Source: Frankia sp. QA3
Lineage (GTDB): Bacteria; Actinomycetota; Actinomycetes; Frankiales; Frankiaceae
Assembly (NCBI RefSeq): GCF_000262465.1
Contig: NZ_CM001489.1
Coordinates: 2,600,597-2,664,596 of the forward strand
Reading direction: 5' to 3'
Length of the DNA: 64,000 nt
In this document: one piece after another, positions 55,521 through 62,584 of the stretch
How positions within the stretch are numbered: position 1 is the stretch's first letter
Layout of the letters: each line of letters starts with the position of its first letter
Made by a program: the position numbers and the translations under genes
Notes under the pieces: model-generated
The model's database searches: none
What the model was told of the DNA's origin: nothing
The model's input: the letters and a program-made list of their open reading frames with translations, nothing else

Positions 55521-55694
55521 GTACTACAGCCGCAGTGATTTCTTTGTGGTCGCTGTCTTGGTTCTGCTTGCTCGCCGGGGTTCTCGGTGAACCGCGACGC
55601 GGCGTTGGTAGTGGCAGCGCATGGCGGTGGCCTGGTGACGGCGGCGGAAGTCCGATCAGCTCAGCACGTGCCCGCGCCGGCGACGCCGGCAGGG

Positions 55695-56276
55695 TCAGCG
55701 ATAGGAGTTGACGAGCCGGGCCAGATGCCTGCCCGCGAGATGCAAGGGCGTCTCGCTCTGCGACACCTGGGCGGACATCTCCGCGCCTTCCAATGTGTTG
55801 ATCACCGTGTGCGCGAGGTCGCGCGCCACGTCCTCGGGGAAGCCGGAACGGCGGAGCTTGTCGTCGACCAGGCCACGCCAGTTCGCGAACGCCTGTTCGG
55901 CGGCGCGCTGGATGTCCGGGACGCGACCCGCGCTTTCCAGCGCGGTGGTGGTGACGGGACAGCCGTCCAACCATCCGGAGTCGCGTAGTTCCTCCGCCAG
56001 CCGGTCGGCGCACGCGGTGATCGCCTCTGCCGGATCGTCCACCCGCTCCAGCGCGGCCCGCAGGAACTCGGAGAACTCCCTGTCCCCGTACGCAATGGCC
56101 GCGATCGTCAGCTCGGTCTTGCCGCCAGGGAAGAAGTGGTAGACCGAGCCGAGCGTGGCATGGGCCTCCTGTGAGATCTGCTTGAGGCCGGTCGCCTCGC
56201 AACCCTGTCGTTGCATGAGGCGGGATGTGGCCTGGACGATCCTCTCCCTGGTGCCGATCTCGTGCTTGGTCCTCAT
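55695..56276 (-). CDS. TetR-family transcriptional repressor
   Basis: A 193-residue TetR regulator. N-terminal HTH: TRERIVQATSRLMQRQGCEATGLKQISQEAHATLGSVYHFFPGGKTEL. The C-terminal ligand domain is of the LmrA/YxaF type (CPVTTTALESAGRVPDIQRAAEQAFANWRGLVDDKL). ATG 56276. Divergent from the imine-reductase-like gene; the 85-bp gap has a palindrome that is a likely operator for both promoters. Confidence 0.88.
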   Translation of the reverse strand: MRTKHEIGTRERIVQATSRLMQRQGCEATGLKQISQEAHATLGSVYHFFPGGKTELTIAAIAYGDREFSEFLRAALERVDDPAEAITACADRLAEELRDSGWLDGCPVTTTALESAGRVPDIQRAAEQAFANWRGLVDDKLRRSGFPEDVARDLAHTVINTLEGAEMSAQVSQSETPLHLAGRHLARLVNSYR

Positions 56277-56293
56277 GTCACCATCCTAGCGAG

Positions 56294-56339
56294 TAGAGCG
56301 TTCGTTCTAGTAGGGTGGACACGCCGAGTAGAACGTTCT
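56294..56339. promoter_or_regulatory. Probable TetR operator sites
   Basis: Two related palindromic sites: TAGAGCGTTCGTTCTA at 56294-56309 and the perfect AGAACGTTCT at 56330-56339, in the gap between the divergent TetR gene and the oxidoreductase gene. Position and repeat form fit autoregulation plus control of the oxidoreductase. Confidence 0.7.
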
Positions 56340-56361
56340 TTTTAGTCCGGACAGGAGATCC

Positions 56362-57222
56362 ATGACTGACACCTCCGTAACCGTGATCGGCCTCGGGCCA
56401 ATGGGGCACGCGATGGCCAACACCTACCTGGACCAGGGCTACGAGGTCACCGTGTGGAACCGCACGCCGGGCAAGGCCGACGGGCTGGTCGCCCACGGTG
56501 CTCGTCGAGCGGACACGGTGGAGGCCGCGCTCAATGCCAACGATCTGGTGGTGCTGAGCCTGACCGACTACCGCGCCGTGTACGCGATCCTCGAGCAGGC
56601 CCCCACCGCCCTGGCCGGCCGGACCGTGGCCAACCTCACCTCCGACTCTCCCGCCCGGGCTCGCGAGGCGGCAGGGTGGATCTCCGCCCGCGGCGCCGTG
56701 CAGATCACCGGTGGGGTGCAGGTGCCGCCACCGGCCATCGGCACTCCGGAAGCCATGACCTACTACAGCGGCCCGAGGGAGGCGATCGAGGCCCACCGCA
56801 CGGACCTGGAGGTCCTGACCGGTATCGACTACCTCGGCGAGGACCCGGGCCGGGCCGCGCTCTACTACCAGATCGGGATCGACATGTTCTGGACCGGACT
56901 GGTCGGTTACCTGCACGGTCAGGCGGTGGCGCAGGCCAACGGCATCTCGGCGCGGGAGTTCCTGCCCCACGCCGTGAAGACCATGGACTTTCGGTACTTC
57001 CTGGAGTTCTACGCCCCGCGCATCGACGCCGGCGACCACAAGGGCGACGTGGACAACCTGGCCATGGGCGTGGCGAGTCTCGAGCACGTGCTGCACACCG
57101 CGCAGGAGGCTGGCGTGGACGGTTCGGTCCCGGCGGCGATGCTGGACCTCTTCCGGCGCGGCATAACCGCCGGCCACGGCCAGGACAGCCTCACCAGCCT
57201 GACCAGGCTCCTGAAGCCATAG
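56362..57222 (+). CDS. Imine reductase-like NAD(P)-dependent oxidoreductase
   Basis: A 286-residue member of the beta-hydroxyacid dehydrogenase/imine reductase superfamily. Rossmann motif VTVIGLGPMGHAMANTYL; NADP-type loop VWNRTPGKADGL; central GGVQVPPPAIGTPEAMTYYSG, which fits imine reductases better than hydroxyisobutyrate dehydrogenases (the catalytic Lys of the latter is absent); C-terminal helical dimerisation domain (GIDMFWTGLVGYLHGQAVAQANG, HKGDVDNLAMGVASLEHVLHTAQEAGVD). The reaction is probably NADPH-dependent C=N reduction. Divergent from the TetR gene that likely represses it. Confidence 0.85.
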   Translation: MTDTSVTVIGLGPMGHAMANTYLDQGYEVTVWNRTPGKADGLVAHGARRADTVEAALNANDLVVLSLTDYRAVYAILEQAPTALAGRTVANLTSDSPARAREAAGWISARGAVQITGGVQVPPPAIGTPEAMTYYSGPREAIEAHRTDLEVLTGIDYLGEDPGRAALYYQIGIDMFWTGLVGYLHGQAVAQANGISAREFLPHAVKTMDFRYFLEFYAPRIDAGDHKGDVDNLAMGVASLEHVLHTAQEAGVDGSVPAAMLDLFRRGITAGHGQDSLTSLTRLLKP

Positions 57223-57609
57223 GAGCTCCAGGGCAGCGTGAGGCGGGACTGTCGGTTTCCTGGCTCTGTCGCACATTCGGTTTGCGCCGTGAGGCGTTGT
57301 GGCTCGAGTGGAGGTGAGAGACCTTCACCGCCTGTCCTGTCGCGGTAGGGCGGGTGGAGCTGAGGGCAGCCTGGTCCAGGGTGCCGGTCAGGGTGGGAGC
57401 AGCCCTGACCAAGCCGGGACTTTCCAGTACCGCCAGATGGGGCGGGTCCGGCGAGCGTGACGGAGAGGAGTACGCGAGGAACCGGCGTCTTACGTCCCTG
57501 AAAGCGACACCGGCTCGAATCTGGCCGGCTCCAGATCGCGGCGATCTGGTCTTCGCGCAGGCTCGACACCCTGATACCGCGATGACCCAAGTTCGGTGGA
57601 ATCCGTCGA
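57223..57609. other. No gene recognised
   Basis: Between the imine reductase gene and a strong inverted repeat. Minus-strand frames here run antisense into the oxidoreductase and have no recognisable motif. Confidence 0.4.
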
Positions 57610-57648
57610 CGCCTCGTAGGCGAGCCGCGTGCGCTCGCCTACGAGGCG
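57610..57648. repeat. Perfect 16-bp inverted repeat with 7-nt loop
   Basis: Left arm CGCCTCGTAGGCGAGC at 57610-57625, loop CGCGTGC, right arm GCTCGCCTACGAGGCG at 57633-57648. No T run follows on either strand, so it is not a classical intrinsic terminator, although strong GC hairpins can terminate in actinobacteria. It lies 129 bp after the 3' end of the RidA gene (57777) and 388 bp after the imine reductase stop. It could be a bidirectional terminator or a mobile-element end. Confidence 0.8.
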
Positions 57649-57776
57649 GTCCGTCACCAGAGCGACGTGGTGCCCGGACCATCGTGTCCGGTGGCGCCCG
57701 TTCACACTGCTACGCCACCCCGTTACTGAACCGCCGCCCGCGTCGGGTTGAACAGCCGGCTGCGGGCGGCGGCGAG

Positions 57777-58178
57777 TCAGGGCCGGGCGGCGAGGGCCTC
57801 GACCTCGAACAGCACGTCAGGGGCAGCCAGGCTCGCGACACCGATGAGGGTTTGCGTGGGCGGTTTCGTACCCCAGCCCTCCTGCACGGCCCCGGCGATT
57901 GGCCCAAGCTTGCTGACGTCATGGTCCACCACATACGTCCTGAGCTGGACGACGTGGCTGAGGTCGAGCCCATGGGCGGCAAGAGCGACGCCGATGTTGC
58001 GGAACGTCTGCTTCACCTGCTCGGTGAAGTCGGTCGAGACAACCGCGCCGTCTGGGCCCGATCCGTACTGACCCGCGATGAGCACCAGTTCCGTACCTGC
58101 AAGGACGGTGGCGGTGTGGCTGTAGCCGAACGGGACCGGGTCGTGCAAACCGTCCGGATTGACAATGGCGTGTGCCAT
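57777..58178 (-). CDS. RidA (YjgF/YER057c/UK114) family protein
   Basis: A 133-residue RidA-superfamily protein; the prototype RidA hydrolyses reactive enamine/imine intermediates. Landmarks: VLAGTELVLIAGQYGSGPDGAVV, FTEQVKQTFRNIGVALAAHG, VVQLRTYVVDH and LIGVASLAAPDVLFEVEALA. The catalytic Arg of true RidA (normally xPxRxxxxV near the end) is replaced: the region reads PTQTLIGV, so it is likely a RidA paralogue with another activity. ATG 58178 has GGAG upstream. Divergent from the WYL regulator across a perfect operator palindrome. Confidence 0.85.
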   Translation of the reverse strand: MAHAIVNPDGLHDPVPFGYSHTATVLAGTELVLIAGQYGSGPDGAVVSTDFTEQVKQTFRNIGVALAAHGLDLSHVVQLRTYVVDHDVSKLGPIAGAVQEGWGTKPPTQTLIGVASLAAPDVLFEVEALAARP

Positions 58179-58213
58179 GTGGGTCTCCAATCGTGTGCGT
58201 GAGACAAGCCTCC

Positions 58214-58248
58214 CAGCAATACACGACATCTTGTGTCGTGTATTGCTG
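58214..58248. promoter_or_regulatory. Perfect 15-bp palindromic operator between RidA and WYL genes
   Basis: CAGCAATACACGACA at 58214-58228, spacer TCTTG, and the exact reverse complement TGTCGTGTATTGCTG at 58234-58248. It is AT-richer than the surroundings, ends 12 bp before the WYL start and lies 35 bp from the RidA start: the expected binding site of the WYL regulator controlling both genes. Confidence 0.85.
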
Positions 58249-58260
58249 TAAAGTTCTCGT

Positions 58261-59235
58261 ATGCGCGCCGACCGGTTGGTATCGCTGGTGCTGCTGCTGC
58301 GCCAGCGCGGTCGGCTGTCCGCGGTCACGCTGGCCCGCGAGCTGGAGGTGTCCACCCGCACCGTGCTGCGCGACATCGAGGCGCTGTCCGCGGCCGGCGT
58401 CCCGGTCTACGCCGAACGCGGCCGGCACGGCGGTTTCGCGTTGTTGCCCGGTTTCCAGGCCGAGCTCACCGGACTGAACCACGACGAAGCGCTCGCCCTG
58501 CTGGTAGCCGGATCGCGGCGCGGCGCGCAGGTATTCGGTCTCGGCTCGGCGCTCGCTTCGGCCATGCTCAAGGTGGTTGACGCGCTACCCGAAAGCCACC
58601 GGGACATTGCGGCCGGCGCGGCCCAGCGACTGCTCATCGACCCGGAGACCGACCTCCTCTCGCGCCGGCTGGTCGCTGAGGAGGTGCCCGACACAATAGT
58701 GGCCGAGGTCCGGCGCGCGGTGTTCGCCGGACACAAGCTGCGCATCCACTACGCGGCTGCGGACCAGACCCCGAAGTGGCGCACGGTGGACCCGATCGGC
58801 CTGGTCACCGTACGCGACCAGGGCTACTTGCTGGCCACGAGATCTGGCGCGGACCGCACCTACCGGCTGTCCCGGGTCTTGGCCGCCGAGGAACTCCCCG
58901 AACCCGCACAGCGACCGGACCTGGTCGATCTGGACCGGGCCTGGCAGGAACGCAGCACGCAGTTTCGGACCGGCGGCGACCAAGTCGCCGTGCTGGTACG
59001 GGTGAACCCAGCGCGGCGGGAGGACCTGGTGGGCACCGTGCTGGCCGTCTGCGCCGAAGAAGCCGACGCAGACGGCTGGCTGCGGCTGGAGGTGACCTTC
59101 CAAGATCCGAGACACGCCGAATGGGCGCTGTGGCAGCTCGCCACGAACGCGGAAGCCCTGGCTCCGCAGTGGTTGCGCACCTCCCTGCGCAACCGCGCCG
59201 TCGCGATCGCCACCTGCTACGGAGTGTCATCCTGA
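58261..59235 (+). CDS. HTH-WYL domain transcriptional regulator
   Basis: A 324-residue DeoR/PafC-like regulator. N-terminal winged HTH (RADRLVSLVLLLRQRGRLSAVTLARELEVSTRTVLRDIEALSAAGVPVYAERG); central WYL domain about residues 150-225 (AGHKLRIHYAAADQTPKWRTVDPIGLVTVRDQGYLLATRSGADRTYRLSRV); C-terminal WCX domain. Such proteins bind DNA and a ligand, often nucleotide or ssDNA-like. ATG 58261 follows AAAG. The stop TGA (59233-59235) falls inside the terminal repeat of the IS element at 59232, so the IS supplies the last codons and stop; the native tail was probably slightly different. Confidence 0.88.
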   Translation: MRADRLVSLVLLLRQRGRLSAVTLARELEVSTRTVLRDIEALSAAGVPVYAERGRHGGFALLPGFQAELTGLNHDEALALLVAGSRRGAQVFGLGSALASAMLKVVDALPESHRDIAAGAAQRLLIDPETDLLSRRLVAEEVPDTIVAEVRRAVFAGHKLRIHYAAADQTPKWRTVDPIGLVTVRDQGYLLATRSGADRTYRLSRVLAAEELPEPAQRPDLVDLDRAWQERSTQFRTGGDQVAVLVRVNPARREDLVGTVLAVCAEEADADGWLRLEVTFQDPRHAEWALWQLATNAEALAPQWLRTSLRNRAVAIATCYGVSS

Positions 59236-60828
59236 GCTTGTCGTTTAACTTGCCTGCCCTTCGGATCCTGTGACTGTTGGCCTGTCCATGGTCTTCCCGA
59301 CCGGTTGGATGATTGCCTGTCGTCGGTTGGCGTGGCCGGGTGGGCGGCCGGGGCCGGGTCGGGTGGGTTTCGGTGCGCGGGCCGGAAGTGGTGTCTTCGG
59401 GCGGAGGTTCCGGAATCCTCTGCGGGCACGGGCTGGAGTCAGCCTTGTGGGTTCGGCGGGTCGTTCCCAGGGGCGGCGCAGGTCCGCGGTGAGCGTGCGG
59501 GCAACCCGGAGTTGGGGTAGGCGGCGAGGACGAGCCAGGTCCAGCGGTCCGCCGCGTGAGGGTCACGGATCTTCGGGGCGGTCCAGCCGAGGGTCTGCTT
59601 GAACAGCCGAAAGATGTGTTCACGATCGAATCTTCGGAGGAACGCCCGCCAGGCGCGGTCGACGTCGGTGGCGCTCGCGTCGACGGTGGAGGACCACAGC
59701 CAGACCGGTTTCGGGTTCCGTTCGCCCGGGAGGTGGTCGACGACGAGACGGATCAGGGTGCCCTCGATGATCGGAAGCTGGACGGTGTGGCGCTCCCAGG
59801 CGGCGCGGCGGGTCAGCCGGGAGTGGGCCCGGTCCCACGCGGTGGCGGCCGCGGTGCCGTACCGGCTGGTGGCGGTGGTCGTGGTCACGGCCGGGGTGGG
59901 CAGGCTGGCCGGGTAGGCCAGGCGCAGCTCGGGACCATGGCGAGGTGGCCGGCCGCAGGCGCGTGGCGGGCGGGGCGGAACGGGCAGGTGGAAGACGCGG
60001 TCGGAACGCAGCCGGCCGACGAGGTCGACGGGCAGATCGGCCAGCAGCCAGGCCAGGCGGGTGACGTCGTAGCCGGCGTCGAACACGACGAGGATGTTCG
60101 GGGTGCCGGCGGTGTGGTGGCCGGCGGCAGCGAGCCGGTCGACGACCTCACGTACCTGGGTGGTGGTCACTGTGGTGAGGTCGTCGTCGGGGCCGAGGCG
60201 GACCGCGTCGAGCGGCGCCGTCCACGAGGTGCGGCCCGGTTCGAGGGCGGCGACGAACGAGTAGGGCCAGCCCGGGATCAGCTGGGCGTTGCCTCTTCCT
60301 CGGCCGTAGGTGTGGCAGAACAGCCGGCCCGGGCTGGTGGCCGCGTCCGGACGCAGCCAGGGGCTGACGTCCACGCCCAGGACGATGCGACCGTCGGCGG
60401 CCCGTGGGAGCCCCAGCCCGGCCAGCGACCGTCGCAGCCGGTCCACCTCCACCCGGCCGTGGTTCACCGCGTCGTACAGCGCGCCGTGCCCCCGGCGATG
60501 CTCCGGTGCCAGCGACAGGCCGACCAGGTCACGGACCGGGCCGTCCGCGCACAGCACGGCGTCGGCGAGCTCGAACAGGGCATCCGCCCGCCGGGTCAGA
60601 CAGTCGTAGAGCTCCTCCCGGAACCGACACAGCACCTCCAGGTGCTCGACGGCAGGGACATCGTGGGCCAAGCCGTCCTCCACGACCTTCTGTCTGATCA
60701 CGGTGTCTTGGGCGAGAAACCAGGATCAACAGAAGGTCGCTTCACGTCACGGCGACACGCCGGTCCACCCCACACCACCAGCAGCTACTACGCAGAGTAA
60801 CATCCAGAGGTTGAACGACAAGCTCAGA
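59232..60828 (-). mobile_element. IS701-like insertion sequence with terminal inverted repeats
   Basis: 1597 bp bounded by CTGAGCTTGTCGTTTAAC at 59232-59249 and its near-perfect inverse (read inward CTGAGCTTGTCGTTCAAC) ending at 60828. It carries one transposase gene on the minus strand. No target-site duplication is evident. The left end lies on the stop codon of the WYL gene. Confidence 0.85.
59245..60701 (-). pseudogene. IS701-like DDE transposase, frameshifted near its end
   Basis: The main frame (420 residues from 60701) is a DDE-superfamily transposase: GRIVLGVDVSPWLRPDAATSPGR with the first Asp, NILVVFDAGYDVTRLAWLLAD with the second, FDREHIFRLFKQTLGWT with the Glu. At about 59515 one C is missing in the CCCC of AAYPN: adding it gives AAYPQLRVARTLTADLRRPWERP and an open tail of about 90 residues to a TAA at 59245-59247 next to the left terminal repeat. 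All three catalytic residues lie before the break, so activity cannot be excluded. Confidence 0.85.
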
Positions 60829-61115
60829 CACCTCCGTGATCTACGGGCGGCGTGCCTGCTCCGCTGTCGGCGACACGTGGCCCCAACCGTGTCCCGACCC
60901 TCCGACCCGAGGAGCGTCGCGATCACCACCGGCCAAGGGATCGACCGGTCACATCGTCGACACGCCGGAGCCTTGGGGTGAGCGGCCGGTCCGGAGCAGG
61001 TCCACCGTCTTCCGGCGGGGATCGTCCGTGGACAGCGGTTTCGATTGTGACGCCCGCGTTCCTCCCAGAAACAATTATCACAACGATTCTAGGTGTGAAC
61101 GGAATCGGGGCAACT
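60829..61115. other. No gene recognised between the IS and the SARP gene
   Basis: 287 bp with no motif-bearing frame. The moderately AT-rich stretch at 61065-61100 (AACAATTATCACAACGATT) stands out against the GC-rich background, 3' of the SARP gene. Confidence 0.35.
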
Positions 61116-61982
61116 TCACACGGACCCGGAGCGAACTGTGGTCGACGTTCCGACTGTCCGGCGTGACCGCCCGCCGTCCCTAAGCGGCTTCAGAATTGGT
61201 TCGACCAGGTCGTACATCGCGGTCGAGGGTTCCAGGTGCAGGTCCCGGCGCATGAGTTCCCGGTAGCTGTAGAATGCCTGCAGCGCCTCGAACGTGTTTC
61301 CCTCCGCCAAGTGGATCTGCACCAGCAGCCGGTGCGGGGTCTCCCTGAGCGGCTCGGTGCGCAGCGCCTCGATGGACGCCTGCAGAGCCTCCCCGAACTC
61401 GCCCGCGCGGACATGCGCGTGAGCGATGCGTTCCAGGGCGTGTAGTCGCAGCTGGCGCAGCCGCTCCCGATCCAGCAGCACCCAGTCGTCGTACCAGCCG
61501 GGCAGCAGGTCGTCGCGGCCCGCGGTCAACACCTTGAAGGCGAGGCGCAGATCGCCGTCGGCGCGCACGTCGGTCGCTACCCGCACCAGGTCGTCGACGT
61601 CGACGACGATGCCCGGATCGAGCCGGACGGAGTCGCCATCGGCGATCATTATGCGGCAGGGGTACTTCCGTAGTCGCCACAGGCCGGTGCGGAACCGGGA
61701 GAGCGCGCGTTCCTCCGGGATGTCAGGCCAGAGGAGGCCGGTCAGGTAGCTGCGACTACAGCCGGGGTGCAGACCGATGACGGCGATGAGGCGCTGCAGG
61801 CCTCGGGGAACGCCCGCGGATTCCCCGTCGTGGACCAATCGGAAGCCGTCAAGCAGGAACAGGCGGGTGGGTGCGGTACCCGTCGAACGGCGGGTGGATG
61901 TCGGGCCAGGGGTCAAGCCCGAGGTCGTTGAGGCCACGGAAACCCCCATCGAGCAGCTCGCTGTGATCGAGTATAAGACCAT
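61116..61982 (-). CDS. SARP/BTAD-family transcriptional activator
   Basis: 288 residues. From about residue 40: RLFLLDGFRLVHDGES, GLQRLIAVIGLHPG, RSYLTGLLWPDIPEERALSRFRTGLWRLRK. This is the OmpR-like DNA-binding domain of SARP proteins (the wing and 'LWPD' segment). Then the bacterial transcriptional activation domain: LRQLRLHALERIAHAHVRAGEFGEALQASIEALRTEPLRETPHRLLVQIHLAEGNTFEALQAFYSYRELMRRDLHLEPS. The first 40 residues are low-complexity Ser/Thr and the start is uncertain (ATG 61982 used). SARPs of this size often sit at the edge of actinobacterial eCIS clusters; divergent in sense from the sheath-like gene downstream. Confidence 0.85.
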   Translation of the reverse strand: MVLYSITASCSMGVSVASTTSGLTPGPTSTRRSTGTAPTRLFLLDGFRLVHDGESAGVPRGLQRLIAVIGLHPGCSRSYLTGLLWPDIPEERALSRFRTGLWRLRKYPCRIMIADGDSVRLDPGIVVDVDDLVRVATDVRADGDLRLAFKVLTAGRDDLLPGWYDDWVLLDRERLRQLRLHALERIAHAHVRAGEFGEALQASIEALRTEPLRETPHRLLVQIHLAEGNTFEALQAFYSYRELMRRDLHLEPSTAMYDLVEPILKPLRDGGRSRRTVGTSTTVRSGSV

Positions 61983-62021
61983 GCCATAGCTGTGCGCAGC
62001 GTGACCTGAATACTGTCGCTA

Positions 62022-62279
62022 TCATCCGCGCAAGAAGTCCTGCAGCCAGACGTCGACCAGGTGGCTGAGCTCCGTGGGATCGGTCGTGGCGCCCATTGAG
62101 GTCGCGGTCCAATCGTTTCTCTCGCCCGCGCAGAGCAAACGGGCGGTCATCCGACCGGCCTGGCCGCTGACCCGCCAAACCCGGATCAGCAGCACCTCGC
62201 TGCGCACGCCGACATCCCCCTCGTCCCCCATGCCGTACCAGTCGCCGCGTTCGCCGTGAGGATCGGTGTCGAAAGTCAT
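62022..62279 (-). CDS. Small hypothetical protein before the sheath gene
   Basis: An 85-residue protein from ATG 62279, chosen because GGGAGG lies 6-11 bp upstream (a longer in-frame start at 62375 exists). Sequence: TFDTDPHGERGDWYGMGDEGD, then EVLLIRVWRVSGQAGRMTARLLC, then ELSHLVDVWLQDFLRG. The middle strand pair and the end helix look like a small folded domain; family unknown. Same strand as and 39 bp upstream of the SARP gene; it could be co-transcribed with it. Confidence 0.65.
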   Translation of the reverse strand: MTFDTDPHGERGDWYGMGDEGDVGVRSEVLLIRVWRVSGQAGRMTARLLCAGERNDWTATSMGATTDPTELSHLVDVWLQDFLRG

Positions 62280-62466
62280 GAATCCTCCCGGGTTCTCGGC
62301 GTGCGCCGCACGCGTGCCCGGCGGCGAGATACCCGGGTCCTGATCGGCGACACGGCATCGGGGCCCTTGGCGCACTGTGCATCGATCACCGTCAACGACA
62401 CGTCAACGAATCCGGACCGAGGCTGATGGCCGTGTGACGTCCTGGAGACGCCGGTGCGCGCACCGT

Positions 62467-62584
62467 ACTGCCTTGGCGGGCGCAGGACTGCCTTGGCGGG
62501 CGCAGGCCACGTGACCGATCCGCCCGCGGCTCGTAGGGCACGGCCGACCGTTGACACCGCGTGAACGACCCGAAGGAGGTTCGA
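62467..62584 (+). promoter_or_regulatory. Upstream region of the sheath gene with a 20-bp tandem repeat and a -35-like box
   Basis: A perfect tandem direct repeat of ACTGCCTTGGCGGGCGCAGG occupies 62467-62486 and 62487-62506. Downstream are TTGACA at about 62551 and a strong ribosome-binding site AAGGAGG at 62573-62579 before ATG 62585. Direct repeats a fixed distance before the -35 box are the usual form of SARP binding sites, and a SARP gene lies next door, so this may be its target. Inference from position and form. Confidence 0.55.
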
